Assembly: GCF_004364335.1 (NCBI RefSeq)
Contig: NZ_SOCR01000006.1
Span: 31,778-95,777, forward strand
Length of the DNA stretch: 64,000 bases
Source of the DNA: Pseudomonas graminis
GTDB taxonomy: Bacteria > Pseudomonadota > Gammaproteobacteria > Pseudomonadales > Pseudomonadaceae
Direction: 5' to 3'
The notes under the pieces are model-generated. The model was not told where the DNA came from. It ran no database searches and worked only from the letters and a program-made list of their open reading frames with translations. The position numbers and the translations under genes are program-made. Within the stretch, counting starts at the first letter, position 1. Each line of letters starts with the position of its first letter. Of this stretch, positions 17,459 through 26,881 are shown piece by piece.

Positions 17459-18417
17459 CCGATGAACGCTTCGCGGTCTTGCTTGAGGAGGGTCAGCAAC
17501 CAGACAAAGTCGTCCGGCAGCGGCGATTCCCAACTCATGCGCTTACCGGTCGTCGGATGATCCAGTTCAAGGAAACGCGCGTGCAGCGCCTGACGCGGGA
17601 AATGTTTCAGCGATTCGACCATGGTGACACTGGCCGCAGGCGGGATCCGGAAACGACCGCCGTAGGCAGGGTCGCCGACCAGCGGGAAGTTGATGTGGGC
17701 CATGTGCACACGGATCTGGTGGGTACGCCCGGTTTCCAGCTTGACCCGCACGTGGGTATGCGAACGGAAACGCTCCAGAACCCGGTAATGGCTGACCGCA
17801 GGCTTGCCGCCTTCCATGACCGCCATGCGCTGACGCTGCTGACCATGACGACCGATCGGTGCGTTGATCTTGCCACCTGAGGTCACCACGCCGATGACGA
17901 TGCACTCATAGATGCGGCTGACGCTGCGATTCTGCAACTGGGTGACCAGCTGCGTCTGCGCCTGAATGGTCTTGGCGACTACCATCAGGCCGGTGGTGTC
18001 CTTGTCCAGGCGGTGCACGATGCCGGCACGCGGGACATTGATGATGTCCGGCACGTGGTGCAGCAAGGCGTTGAGCAGGGTGCCGTCGGCGTGACCCGCT
18101 GCGGGATGCACAACCAGACCGGACGGCTTGTTGATCACCAGGATCTGGTCGTCTTCGTAGACGATATCGAGCTCGATGTCCTGCGCGATCCACTCGCCCT
18201 GGGCTTCCTGCTCGGCTTTGAGGAGCAGAACGGCGCCGCCATGCACGATGTCACGCGGGCGCAAAGCGCCTCCGTCCACAGTCAGGCGGCCGTCTTTAAT
18301 CCAGGCGGAAAGGCGCGAGCGCGAGTGCTCTGCGAATAGTTGGGCGGCGACTTGGTCGAGGCGTTGACCGCCCAATTCGGACGGCACCTCTGCGCGGAGT
18401 TCTATGATCTCAGACAT
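17455..18417 (-). CDS. rluD: 23S rRNA pseudouridine synthase RluD
   Basis: 320 residues. An N-terminal S4 RNA-binding domain (QRLDQVAAQLFAEHSRSRLS) precedes the catalytic domain with motif VHRLDKDTTG; Asp138 is the nucleophile. RluD makes pseudouridines in helix 69 of 23S rRNA, important for ribosome assembly and release. The ATG at 18417 gives the usual N-terminus; an upstream in-frame GTG at 18438 is less likely. Divergent from bamD and coupled to pgeF. Confidence 0.95.
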   Translation of the reverse strand: MSEIIELRAEVPSELGGQRLDQVAAQLFAEHSRSRLSAWIKDGRLTVDGGALRPRDIVHGGAVLLLKAEQEAQGEWIAQDIELDIVYEDDQILVINKPSGLVVHPAAGHADGTLLNALLHHVPDIINVPRAGIVHRLDKDTTGLMVVAKTIQAQTQLVTQLQNRSVSRIYECIVIGVVTSGGKINAPIGRHGQQRQRMAVMEGGKPAVSHYRVLERFRSHTHVRVKLETGRTHQIRVHMAHINFPLVGDPAYGGRFRIPPAASVTMVESLKHFPRQALHARFLELDHPTTGKRMSWESPLPDDFVWLLTLLKQDREAFIG

Positions 18418-18568
18418 GCTCAAACTAGGAGGTGGCACTGGCCTTTGGTTTCGGCTGTGCGCTTGTGGTTAAATACGGCGTCTTTTGTCCCGGGGGTTCC
18501 ACGGGGCGCCCATCATAACAGGACGGTCCTGCGCAAGACAGCAGGCCGTTATAGGGACGCAAGCCGCC

Positions 18569-19591
18569 ATGCAAGTGAAACACCTGCTGCTGATAGCCAT
18601 CCTCGGACTTACTGTTGCCTGTTCTTCGAAGAAAGAAGTCATCGACGAAAACCTCAGTGAAGTCGAGCTGTACCAGCAGGCGCAGGCCGATCTGGACAAC
18701 AACAGCTATAACAGCGCCACCGAGAAGCTCAAGGCGCTGGAGTCACGTTATCCGTTCGGTCGCTATGCTGACCAGGCGCAACTCGAGCTGATCTACGCCA
18801 ACTACAAGAATGGCGAGCCGGAAGCTGCCAAGTCGGCGGCCGAGCGTTTCATTCGTCTGCACCCGCAACACCCGAACGTCGACTACGCCTATTACCTCAA
18901 GGGCCTGACTTCGTTCGACCAGGACGTCGGTATCATCGCCCGCTTCCTGCCGCTGGATCAGACCAAGCGTGACCCGGGCGCTGCTCGCGATTCGTACAAC
19001 GAGTTCGCCCAACTGACCAGCCGCTACCCGAACAGCCGCTACGCCCCTGACGCCAAGCAGCGCATGATCTACCTGCGCAACCTGCTGGCGGCCTACGAGA
19101 TTCACGTTGCCGACTACTACCTGACCCGTCAGGCCTACGTGGCAGCGGCCAACCGCGGTCGTTACGTAGTTGAAAACTTCCAGGAAACCCCATCGGTCGG
19201 TGACGGCCTGGCGGTCATGGTCGAGGCCTATCAGCGTCTGCACCTGGACGATCTGGCTGACACCAGCTTGCAGGTCCTGAAAACCAACTACCCGGATCAC
19301 CCGCAACTGGTCGACGGCAAGTTCGAAGCGCGCACGGCAGAAGCCGACAACCGCTCGTGGCTGTCCAAAGCGACGCTGGGCCTGATCGAAAGCCGTCCGC
19401 CGCTGCCGCCAGGACAAACCCGCGCCAACCAGGACGTGATCAAGCAGTATCAGGACGCCAAGGAAGCCATCCCTGCCGACCTGTTGCCTGAAAACCAGTC
19501 GGCTGACGACGAGAAGAAAAACACTGACGATGACGGCACGCCAAAAAGCCGCTCGATCTTCAGCTACATGACCTTTGGCCTGTTCGACTGA
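18569..19591 (+). CDS. bamD: Outer membrane assembly lipoprotein BamD
   Basis: 340 residues. A lipoprotein signal with cleavage before the Cys of LTVACSSKK is followed by TPR-like repeats over about 30-250 ([40 protein letters not shown]). BamD is the essential partner of BamA in inserting beta-barrel proteins into the outer membrane. The C-terminal tail is longer and more charged than in E. coli, with a [11 protein letters not shown] stretch, as in other pseudomonads. The chosen ATG is the only one giving a proper signal peptide. A terminator follows. Confidence 0.95.
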   Translation: MQVKHLLLIAILGLTVACSSKKEVIDENLSEVELYQQAQADLDNNSYNSATEKLKALESRYPFGRYADQAQLELIYANYKNGEPEAAKSAAERFIRLHPQHPNVDYAYYLKGLTSFDQDVGIIARFLPLDQTKRDPGAARDSYNEFAQLTSRYPNSRYAPDAKQRMIYLRNLLAAYEIHVADYYLTRQAYVAAANRGRYVVENFQETPSVGDGLAVMVEAYQRLHLDDLADTSLQVLKTNYPDHPQLVDGKFEARTAEADNRSWLSKATLGLIESRPPLPPGQTRANQDVIKQYQDAKEAIPADLLPENQSADDEKKNTDDDGTPKSRSIFSYMTFGLFD

Positions 19592-19615
19592 TTCAGTCCC
19601 TGCCAAACGTCAGCT

Positions 19616-19644
19616 AAAAAAAATGGCCCTTCGGGGCCTTTTTT
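19616..19644 (+). terminator. bamD terminator
   Basis: GGCCC and GGGCC pair around a TTCG loop, with flanking A-run and T-run. It sits 25 bp past the bamD stop. Confidence 0.88.
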
Positions 19645-19746
19645 CATGCCTGACCGTTTTCCGACAGCATCCGGCGATGGAGATGACTGTGCGCCCGACA
19701 CCCGCTTGGCTACACTGCGCGCTCTTCACTTCATAAGCTGACAGAC

Positions 19747-19986
19747 ATGATTCGCTTGATTATGTGGATCGCCCTGATTGTGGCGGCCATCTGGTTTTTC
19801 AAACGCCTGGTGAAAGGCCCCGCCCCACGCCCGAAACCCGCAACGCCGGAGCTCCATGCAGCGCCCATGGTGCGCTGCGCGCAATGTGGGGTGCATGTCC
19901 CTCGCGATCGGGCGCTGAGCCAAGACCAGCAATGGTATTGCACCGAAGCGCACCGGCTGCAGGGCCCCGCTGCACGTGACCGCTGA
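19747..19986 (+). CDS. PP0621 family small membrane protein
   Basis: 79 residues. One N-terminal membrane segment (LIMWIALIVAAIWFFKRL), a Pro-rich linker, then a cytoplasmic zinc-ribbon-like end with CAQCGVHVPR and a later Cys-Glu-Ala-His (YCTEAH), giving CxxC...C..H. The family is always small and occurs beside pilS in pseudomonads. Its 3' end overlaps the pilS start by 11 bp, so it is co-expressed with the sensor. Function unknown. Confidence 0.8.
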   Translation: MIRLIMWIALIVAAIWFFKRLVKGPAPRPKPATPELHAAPMVRCAQCGVHVPRDRALSQDQQWYCTEAHRLQGPAARDR

Positions 19987-21568
19987 CAGCCTGCCGCTAA
20001 CGACGCCCCAGGCCCAACGCATCCTGCGGCTGTATCACCTGTATCGTCTGAGCATCGGCGTGCTGCTGGTGCTGCTGATCTCCAGCAGCCTGGATGCCGA
20101 ATTGCTGGAGCTGGCCGATATCGAGCTGTTCCGCATCGGCTGCTGGCTGTATCTGGTGTTCAACATCCTCGTCGTTGTGCTGCTTGAGCGCCCGAGCCGC
20201 CAGGGCCAACTGTTCTCCCTGGCCATGGCCGACACGCTGATGCTGGCGGCGCTGTTCTACGCCGGAGGTGGGGCACCGAGCGGCATTGGCAATCTGATCA
20301 TTGCGTCTGTGGCGATCAGCAATGTGCTGCTGCGCAAGCGGACGGGCCTGCTTATCGCCGCGCTTTCGGCCATCGGCATCATTTATCTGACCTTCTACAT
20401 CAGCTATCACAAGCCTTCCGCGGCCAATCATTTCGTGCAGGCCGGCTCGCTGGGCGCCCTGTGCTTCGCGGCAGCACTGTTGGTTCAGGCCCTATCGCGC
20501 CGCCTCCAGCTCAGCGAAGACATCGCCGAACGTCGCGCCGCGGACGTCGACAACCTTGAAGAGCTCAACGCGCTGATCCTGCAACGCATGCGAACCGGCA
20601 TATTGGTGCTCGACGAGGATCACAAGGTGCTGCTCGCCAACCAGAGTGCGCTGAATCTGCTGGGCCACGAGCGCTTGCTGGGCGAGATCGTCGACGCTTA
20701 CTCGCCGCAACTGGTCGAGCGCCTGGGTCAATGGATGACCAACCCGTCGATGGCACCGCGCAGCATCACCACATCAGCCATTGGCCCGGTACTGCGTCCG
20801 GGTTTCATCGCACTGGCGCGGGGCAGTCATCGCCACACCCTGGTGTTTCTCGATGACCTGTCTCAGATCTCCCAACAGGCCCAGCAGCTCAAACTGGCCG
20901 CGCTGGGCAGACTGACCGCCGGTATTGCCCATGAGATCCGCAACCCGCTGGGCGCCATCAGTCATGCCGCGCAACTGCTGCTGGAATCCGAGGAACTGAC
21001 CACGCCGGACCGGCGTCTCAGTCAGATCATTCACGATCAATCGCGGCGGATGAATCTGGTGATCGAGAACGTTCTGCAGTTGTCTCGTCGACGTCAGACC
21101 GAACCCCAGCTGCTCGATCTCAAGCAGTGGCTCGAAAATTTCGTGCGAGACCTTGGCGATGAGCTGCAGACCGGTCAAAGCGTGCATCTGGACATCCTTC
21201 CGGGCGCGCTCTCCACACAGATGGACGCTGAGCAATTGCAGCAAGTGATGAGCAATCTGGTGCAAAACGCTTTGCGCTATAGCGGGCAGCTGCACGAACA
21301 CGCACAAGTGTGGCTAAGGTTGTTTCAGGCCCCGTTCAGCGAACTGCCGACGCTGGAGGTTCTCGACGACGGCCCGGGGGTTGCCGAAGAGCATCTTGGA
21401 AAAATCTTCGAGCCCTTCTTCACCACCGAAAGCAAAGGAACCGGCCTGGGCCTGTACCTGTCGCGCGAGCTGTGCGAAAGCAATCAGGCAAGCCTCAATT
21501 ACACACCACGGGAAGGTGGCGGAAGCTGCATGCGAATTACCTTCGCCCATCCGTTCAAGCTGAGCTGA
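19976..21568 (+). CDS. pilS: Sensor histidine kinase PilS
   Basis: 530 residues starting with GTG inside the previous gene. Six hydrophobic segments fill about 20-180, then a PAS domain (about 195-300, LNALILQRMRTGILVLDEDH). The HisKA motif HEIRNPLGAISH has His319 as the phosphorylated residue, the same number as in P. aeruginosa PilS. N-box NLVQNALRYS and G-boxes DDGPGV and GTGLGLYLSR complete the kinase. PilS senses PilA level in the inner membrane and signals to PilR. Confidence 0.95.
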   Translation: MTADSLPLTTPQAQRILRLYHLYRLSIGVLLVLLISSSLDAELLELADIELFRIGCWLYLVFNILVVVLLERPSRQGQLFSLAMADTLMLAALFYAGGGAPSGIGNLIIASVAISNVLLRKRTGLLIAALSAIGIIYLTFYISYHKPSAANHFVQAGSLGALCFAAALLVQALSRRLQLSEDIAERRAADVDNLEELNALILQRMRTGILVLDEDHKVLLANQSALNLLGHERLLGEIVDAYSPQLVERLGQWMTNPSMAPRSITTSAIGPVLRPGFIALARGSHRHTLVFLDDLSQISQQAQQLKLAALGRLTAGIAHEIRNPLGAISHAAQLLLESEELTTPDRRLSQIIHDQSRRMNLVIENVLQLSRRRQTEPQLLDLKQWLENFVRDLGDELQTGQSVHLDILPGALSTQMDAEQLQQVMSNLVQNALRYSGQLHEHAQVWLRLFQAPFSELPTLEVLDDGPGVAEEHLGKIFEPFFTTESKGTGLGLYLSRELCESNQASLNYTPREGGGSCMRITFAHPFKLS

Positions 21569-21570
21569 AC

Positions 21571-22911
21571 ATGAGCCAACGGCAAAAGATCCTGATCGTC
21601 GACGATGAGCCGGACATTCGTGAGTTGCTGGAAATCACGCTCGGACGGATGAAGCTGGACACCCGCAGCGCGAGAAACGTCAAGGAAGCGCAGGATTGGC
21701 TGGCGCGCGAGGCGTTTGACCTGTGCCTGACCGACATGCGCCTGCCCGATGGCAATGGCCTGGAGCTGGTGCAACACATTCAGAAGCGCCACAACCAGGT
21801 GCCGGTGGCGATGATCACCGCCCATGGCAGCCTCGACACGGCGATTCATGCCCTGAAAGCCGGCGCGTTCGACTTCCTGACCAAGCCGGTCGACCTGACG
21901 CGCTTGCGTGAGTTGGTCGCCAGCGCCTTGCGCCTGCGCCTCGCGCCTGCCGAGCAAAACCGCATCGACCATCGCCTGCTTGGCAGCTCTCCACCGATGC
22001 AATCGCTGCGCAAGCAGATCGCCAAACTGGCGCGCAGCCAGGCACCGATTTACATCAGCGGCGAGTCGGGCAGCGGCAAGGAACTGGTGGCCCGGTTGAT
22101 TCATGAGCAAGGCCCGCGCGCCCAGCAGCTGTTCGTGCCAGTCAACTGTGGCGCGATCCCGTCAGAACTGATGGAGAGCGAATTCTTCGGCCATCGCAAA
22201 GGCAGTTTCACCGGCGCCCACGAAGACAAGCCCGGGCTGTTTCAGGTCGCCAGTGGCGGGACGCTGTTTCTCGATGAAGTGGCTGACCTGCCGCTGGCGA
22301 TGCAGGTGAAATTGCTCCGCGCGATACAGGAAAAGTCCGTTCGCGCCATCGGCGGCCAGCAGGAGCAAATCGTGGACGTTCGCGTGCTATGCGCCACCCA
22401 CAAGGACCTTAATCAGGAAGTGGCCGCCGGGCGCTTTCGGCAGGATTTGTATTATCGGCTGAACGTCATTGAGCTGCGCGTACCACCTTTGCGCGAACGC
22501 CGCGAAGACATCGAAGAGATCGCCAACAGCGTGCTGCGTCGCCTGACTGAATCCGCTGGCGAGCCTGCCACCCTCCTCCCGCCCCACGCGCTGGCGGCGC
22601 TCAAGGGCTATCGCTTTCCCGGCAACGTGCGCGAGCTGGAGAACATGCTCGAAAGGGCGTACACGCTGTGCGAAGACGATCAGATCAATACCGCAGACCT
22701 GCGCCTGGCCGAGCCGTCCCGCACCGCCGAGGAGGACGGCCCGAGTCTGGCCAACATCGATAACCTGGAAGACTATCTGGAAAGCATCGAGCGCAAGCTC
22801 ATCCTGCAGGCGCTGGAGGAAACCCGCTGGAATCGCACAGCGGCCGCGCAGCGTTTGAATTTGACGTTCAGGTCGATGCGTTATCGGTTGAAAAAACTGG
22901 GGCTGGAGTGA
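21571..22911 (+). CDS. pilR: Sigma54-dependent response regulator PilR
   Basis: 446 residues. Receiver domain with Asp55 as phosphoacceptor (CLTDMRLPDG) and Lys of FLTKPVDL. The AAA+ domain has Walker A GESGSGKE, the sigma54-contact loop GSFTGA (a Ser variant of GAFTGA usual in PilR) and GGTLFLDEVADL as Walker B. A Fis-type HTH ends the protein (WNRTAAAQRLNLTFRSMRYR). It activates pilA transcription with RpoN. Starts three bases after pilS; a longer frame beginning at 21310 lies inside pilS and is rejected. Confidence 0.96.
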   Translation: MSQRQKILIVDDEPDIRELLEITLGRMKLDTRSARNVKEAQDWLAREAFDLCLTDMRLPDGNGLELVQHIQKRHNQVPVAMITAHGSLDTAIHALKAGAFDFLTKPVDLTRLRELVASALRLRLAPAEQNRIDHRLLGSSPPMQSLRKQIAKLARSQAPIYISGESGSGKELVARLIHEQGPRAQQLFVPVNCGAIPSELMESEFFGHRKGSFTGAHEDKPGLFQVASGGTLFLDEVADLPLAMQVKLLRAIQEKSVRAIGGQQEQIVDVRVLCATHKDLNQEVAAGRFRQDLYYRLNVIELRVPPLRERREDIEEIANSVLRRLTESAGEPATLLPPHALAALKGYRFPGNVRELENMLERAYTLCEDDQINTADLRLAEPSRTAEEDGPSLANIDNLEDYLESIERKLILQALEETRWNRTAAAQRLNLTFRSMRYRLKKLGLE

Positions 22912-22955
22912 TGGGTTCGAGGCCCGCCATTCGGAAATTCCTGTAATCAAAAGCA

Positions 22956-22985
22956 CCTATTAAATGCCTATTAAACGCCTATAAA
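22956..22985. repeat. Three phased 11-bp direct repeats
   Basis: CCTATTAAATG (22956), CCTATTAAACG (22967) and CCTATAAAA (22978) repeat with an 11-bp period, one helical turn, in the 184-bp gap between pilR and the ABC substrate-binding gene. They could be regulator sites for the downstream operon or an A-tract bend. Not matched to any regulator I know. Confidence 0.5.
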
Positions 22986-23095
22986 AAAACAGGCTGATAT
23001 GCCAAAAAGTTAGCTTCCTAGTCAAAAAACCTCGTACCCACGCCCCTCTCCAATGCGGTTAAATCCGGCGCAAATTGCCGCGTTGGAGCGTGTCC

Positions 23096-23917
23096 TTGAA
23101 ACAGAAACCCCACTTTGTCATCGGCGCTGCTTTGCTCATCGCCTGCTCGACGGCATTTGCCGGTTCAACTTTGGATCGCGTGACGAAAACAGGCGAATTG
23201 ACTGAAGTCCTGATGGAGAGTTATCCGCCCTTTTCGTTTCTGAATGATCAGAACCAGCTGGACGGATTCGACGTGGATGTCGCGAAGGCTGTAGCCGAGC
23301 GTCTTGGCGTCAAACTCAAGCTTGAGACGCCCTCATGGGATGTAATCGCCGCCGGTCATTGGAGCGGTCGTTTTGACATCTGCATCTGCTCGATGACGCC
23401 CAGCAAGGCACGCGCTGAAGTCTTTGACTTCCCGGCCACCTACTACCAGTCGCCCGCTGTGGTGGTCGTCAACGCCAAGGACCAGAGCATCACCACTGGT
23501 AAAGACTTGTCGGGCAAGAAAGTCGGCGTAATCAGCGCCTCGACCTATGAGGCCTACCTGAACAAAGACCTTGTGATCGAAGGGGCTGAAGACAGGCCCA
23601 TCACCTACCCTTTCAGCAGCGTTCAAGTTGCCCCCTACGACAATGAGCAGGTGGCTTTCCAGGACTTGGCGCTGGGCACTGGCGTACGTCTGGACGCCAT
23701 GGTTACCAATTTGATTACGGCGAACCAACGCATCGCCCAAGACCCGCGCTTCAAGGTGGTCGGTGAGCCTCTGTATGCCGAGCCCAACGTCGTCGCGATC
23801 GAAAAAGGCGACCCCGAGTGGCGGACCAAAGTGACCGAGGTCATCGCCCAACTGAGGGCTGACGGCACGTTGAGCAAGATTTCGCAAAAATGGATCGGCT
23901 CTGACATCACCCAATGA
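23096..23917 (+). CDS. Amino-acid ABC transporter substrate-binding protein
   Basis: 273 residues from the TTG at 23096, which has GGAG eight bases upstream; a GTG at 23090 is an alternative. The signal peptide (FVIGAALLIACSTAFA) precedes a family 3 solute-binding fold: LMESYPPFSFLNDQNQLDGF, DVDVAKAVAERLGVKLKL and the ligand-site region RFDICICSMTPSKAR. This class binds polar amino acids, cystine or opine-type ligands in the periplasm. Its stop overlaps the permease start. The ligand cannot be assigned, but linkage to a flavin monooxygenase suggests a sulfur or nitrogen compound that is then oxidised. Confidence 0.85.
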   Translation: MKQKPHFVIGAALLIACSTAFAGSTLDRVTKTGELTEVLMESYPPFSFLNDQNQLDGFDVDVAKAVAERLGVKLKLETPSWDVIAAGHWSGRFDICICSMTPSKARAEVFDFPATYYQSPAVVVVNAKDQSITTGKDLSGKKVGVISASTYEAYLNKDLVIEGAEDRPITYPFSSVQVAPYDNEQVAFQDLALGTGVRLDAMVTNLITANQRIAQDPRFKVVGEPLYAEPNVVAIEKGDPEWRTKVTEVIAQLRADGTLSKISQKWIGSDITQ

Positions 23918-24759
23918 GTGCCTTTGAACCACGACCGGCGCCAACCGCAGGCGCTCCTGAAACGCTGCTCGGCCGGCTCCGCGCGCGCCTGGGCTTTCGC
24001 ACACGCGTGTATTTGACCTGGCTGGTGCTGCTGGCGGCGTGCGTGCAGTTTTTCCTGAGCTTCGACCTGAAGTTCTCGATCATTCTGGACAAGCTCCCCA
24101 ACCTGATCGGCGTCCATCTGAGCCCGAACGGCTTTCTGCAGGGGGCGGCGTTGACGCTGTTCCTGTGCTTTTGTTCGATCTGGTTATCGTTGATCCTGGG
24201 GTTCGTCACGGCATTGGCGCGACTGTCGCGCAGCGCCGTGGCGTTCGGTATCGCCAGCTTCTACGCGTCGTTCTTTCGTGGCACGCCGCTGCTGATCCAG
24301 ATACTGCTGATCTACCTGGGGCTGCCGCAACTGGGCGTGGTGCCTGGCGCTATCAGCGCCGGGATCATCGCCTTGTCACTCAATTACGGGGCCTACCTGA
24401 GCGAAATCTTTCGCGCCGGGATTCTTTCCGTGGCGCCGGGTCAACGGGAAGCTGCCGCCGTACTGGGCCTTAAACCCGTGACGACGTTCATTCAGATTGT
24501 GTTGCCCCAAGCCATGCGCACCATCATCCCGCCCGCCACCAGCCAGTTCATTTCCATGCTCAAGGACTCATCGCTGATATCGGTAATGGGCGTTTGGGAG
24601 GTGATGTTTCTGGCGCAGTCCTATGGCCGATCTTCGTATCGTTACATCGAGATGCTGACCACCGCAGCGGTGCTCTACTGGTTGATGTCCATCGGGCTTG
24701 AACTGATTCAACTGCGCCTGGAACGCCATTACGGCAAAGGCTTCAAGAACCAGCGCTGA
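23914..24759 (+). CDS. Amino-acid ABC transporter permease (HisM-like)
   Basis: 281 residues. After a cytoplasmic N-terminus and one membrane segment (VYLTWLVLLAACVQFFLS) comes a HisM/GlnP-type permease domain with about five spans. The EAA loop that docks the ATPase is clear: GQREAAAVLGL at about 195-205 and VLPQAMRTIIPP after it. ATGA overlap with the binding-protein gene. No ATP-binding subunit lies in this locus, so the importer needs one encoded elsewhere. FFRGTPLLIQILLIYLG is the signature region of the family. Confidence 0.87.
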   Translation: MSAFEPRPAPTAGAPETLLGRLRARLGFRTRVYLTWLVLLAACVQFFLSFDLKFSIILDKLPNLIGVHLSPNGFLQGAALTLFLCFCSIWLSLILGFVTALARLSRSAVAFGIASFYASFFRGTPLLIQILLIYLGLPQLGVVPGAISAGIIALSLNYGAYLSEIFRAGILSVAPGQREAAAVLGLKPVTTFIQIVLPQAMRTIIPPATSQFISMLKDSSLISVMGVWEVMFLAQSYGRSSYRYIEMLTTAAVLYWLMSIGLELIQLRLERHYGKGFKNQR

Positions 24760-24794
24760 TCGCCAGCGCTTTACCACTTTTGGCAGGAAATCCC

Positions 24795-26171
24795 ATGTCC
24801 GATCCAAAACCTCTGTTGTTCGCCCTGTATGAGCAAGCCAGCGTGGGCTGCGGTGGCGCCCCCAGCCTGTGGGCTCACCCGGCAGACGAGCGCCTGACCA
24901 TGAACTCGTTACGCTTCTGGTCAAACCAGGCCCGAATTGCCGATCAAGCGCATCTGGACATGATGTTCTTCGGTGATGTGCTGGGTTTTTACGACGTGTA
25001 CGGCGGCAACGCTGATGCCGCCATGAAGTGGGCAGTTGAAGCGCCCGCCAATGACCCGTTGATGATTATTCCGGCGCTGGCGGCGGTGACCGAGCACCTC
25101 GCGTTCGGCGTGACGGTAAGCACCAGCTACGAACATCCGTTCAGCCATGCCCGGCGCTTCAGCACCTTGGATCACCTCACTGACGGACGTATCGGCTGGA
25201 ATATCGTCACCTCCTACCTGAACAGCGCCGCGCGTAACTTCGGGCTTGAGGAGATGATCAAGCACGATGACCGCTATGAGCGGGCCGAGGAATTTCTCGA
25301 CGTGGTCTACAAACTGTGGGAGGGCAGCTGGGCTGATGACGCGGTAGTGGCCGACAAATCTGTCCCGCTCTATGCCCGTGGCGAGCGCATCCGTCCGATC
25401 AATCATGCGGGCGATCACTACCGGGTTGCGGGTCCGCACCTGACGGCGCCGTCACCCCAGCGCACACCCCTGCTGATCCAGGCCGGTTGGTCAGGCCGTG
25501 GCCGCCAGTTTGCCGCCAAGCATGCCGAGATGATTTTCACCGCCAAGTCGAACCCTCACGAGATTCGCCAGGGGCTGGAAGATATCTGGGCTCAAGCCCG
25601 GGCACGGGGCCGCGCAGCCGAGGATGTCAAAGCCCTGACAGTGTTACGCATCGTCACCGGTAAAACAGAGATAGAGGCCCAACAAAAATACGAGAAATTG
25701 CAAAGTAACTACCACGCCCAGGCTCAGTTGGTCAGCTATGCCGGCGACACCGGTATCGACCTCAGCCGTTATAGCGATAACGAGCCGCTGTCTACCCATA
25801 CCGAAGGCATGACCTCTTATGTGATGCGCCCGGACGGCAGCGGCAAGCCGCTCACCGCTGGCGACGTCAGACAGCGGTTTGCCAACGTCACCCGAGGCAC
25901 TGACCTGATTCTGGTGGGCACGCCGGAGCAAGTGGCCCAGCGCATTGAGGAGCACGCCCGGATCAGCGGCACCAGTGGCTACATGATTAATCCGCTGATC
26001 AGTCCCGGCAGCCTGGAAGATTTCGTCGAGTGCGTGGTGCCCGCCTTGCAGAAACGTGGGCTGTATCGCACGCAACCGCAGCGGGGGACCTTGCGCTCGA
26101 GGCTACAGGGCGATGGCGGCAGCCGTTTGCCGGACTCGGCGTACGGTGCGTCTTTTCGTTTTGACAAATAG
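24795..26171 (+). CDS. FMN-dependent monooxygenase (NtaA/SnaA/DszA type)
   Basis: 458 residues, a flavin-dependent bacterial luciferase-fold monooxygenase of the nitrilotriacetate/dibenzothiophene-sulfone class. FGVTVSTSYEHPFSHARRF, DGRIGWNIVTSYLNSAARNF and LLIQAGWSGRGRQFAAKHAE are signature segments; the NIVTS loop contacts FMN. Such enzymes use FMNH2 from a separate reductase to cleave C-N or C-S bonds. AGGAAAT lies before the ATG. With the binding protein and permease just upstream it forms an apparent uptake-and-oxidation operon, commonly a sulfur-starvation theme in pseudomonads. Substrate unknown. Confidence 0.88.
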   Translation: MSDPKPLLFALYEQASVGCGGAPSLWAHPADERLTMNSLRFWSNQARIADQAHLDMMFFGDVLGFYDVYGGNADAAMKWAVEAPANDPLMIIPALAAVTEHLAFGVTVSTSYEHPFSHARRFSTLDHLTDGRIGWNIVTSYLNSAARNFGLEEMIKHDDRYERAEEFLDVVYKLWEGSWADDAVVADKSVPLYARGERIRPINHAGDHYRVAGPHLTAPSPQRTPLLIQAGWSGRGRQFAAKHAEMIFTAKSNPHEIRQGLEDIWAQARARGRAAEDVKALTVLRIVTGKTEIEAQQKYEKLQSNYHAQAQLVSYAGDTGIDLSRYSDNEPLSTHTEGMTSYVMRPDGSGKPLTAGDVRQRFANVTRGTDLILVGTPEQVAQRIEEHARISGTSGYMINPLISPGSLEDFVECVVPALQKRGLYRTQPQRGTLRSRLQGDGGSRLPDSAYGASFRFDK

Positions 26172-26236
26172 CCGTGATGCCGATGCGTTATCCGTGGAAC
26201 AAGCTGGGCTGGGGTGAGGGATTCGATGAACCGCGC

Positions 26237-26278
26237 TTGATAAGTCCCAGAAAGGGACCTATCGTTCCCTCTTTGGGA
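26237..26278 (+). promoter_or_regulatory. Promoter with two TCCC-N5-GGGA operators
   Basis: A sigma70 promoter can be read as TTGATA (26237-26242), 17-bp spacer, TATCGT (26260-26265). One palindrome, GTCCCAGAAAGGGAC (26244-26258), fills the spacer; a second with the same TCCC-N5-GGGA core (26266-26278) covers the expected transcription start. Their centres are 21 bp apart, two helical turns. The outer arms also form a 10-bp inverted repeat (GATAAGTCCC / GGGACTTATC, 26239-26284). The layout predicts tight repression, most simply by the winged-helix protein that follows. Confidence 0.75.
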
Positions 26279-26285
26279 CTTATCC

Positions 26286-26867
26286 GTGAGCAGCCTCATG
26301 AACATCGGCGACGCGCTCTTCACCACGACTCAGCAACGGGTATTGGGCCTGCTCTTTGGCAATCCGGAGCGGAGCTTTTATACCAATGAAATCGGTCGCT
26401 GGGCCCAAGTCGGTAAGGGCAGCACGACTCGTGAACTGGAGAAATTGCATTCTGCAGGCCTGCTGACTGCAACCCGGCAGGGCAACCAAATCCATTATCA
26501 GGCTAATCCTGGAAGTCCGGTCTATCCCGAATTGATTGGCCTCGTGCGCAAAACATTTGGCGTCGCCGATCATCTCAGAGTGGAGTTGTCGCCTTTTGCT
26601 GAGCAGATTCAGCGAGCGTTCATTTACGGCTCGGTTGCGAAAGGGACCGCCAACACATCCAGCGACATAGATCTGATGCTGATTGGTGAGGGCATCAGTT
26701 ACAGCGAAGTGATGGAGCGTATGATCCCGCTCGAAGAGTTGCTGGGCAGACCCATCAACCCGACGCTCTACACGCCGTCTGACTGGAAAGCGAAGCTCGA
26801 CAGTGGCAACAGCTTCGTGACTCGAGTGGCAGAGCAGGAAAAGATCGACATCATCGGAAGCGATTAG
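26286..26867 (+). CDS. Winged-helix regulator fused to nucleotidyltransferase
   Basis: 193 residues. Residues about 8-75 form a winged helix (QQRVLGLLFGNPERSFYTNE, then ARREL-like recognition helix GKGSTTRELEKL). Residues about 95-190 carry a minimal nucleotidyltransferase signature: Gly115-Ser116 in FIYGSVAKGTA and Asp127/Asp129 in SSDIDLMLIG. A third acidic residue is not obvious. MNT-type domains are antitoxins in HEPN/MNT pairs, where they AMPylate the toxin; the DNA-binding fusion suggests an autoregulator. Start is GTG 26286 or ATG 26298; neither has a strong ribosome binding site. No intact HEPN partner follows. Confidence 0.8.
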   Translation: MSSLMNIGDALFTTTQQRVLGLLFGNPERSFYTNEIGRWAQVGKGSTTRELEKLHSAGLLTATRQGNQIHYQANPGSPVYPELIGLVRKTFGVADHLRVELSPFAEQIQRAFIYGSVAKGTANTSSDIDLMLIGEGISYSEVMERMIPLEELLGRPINPTLYTPSDWKAKLDSGNSFVTRVAEQEKIDIIGSD

Positions 26868-26881
26868 GGAGAACCCAGGGA

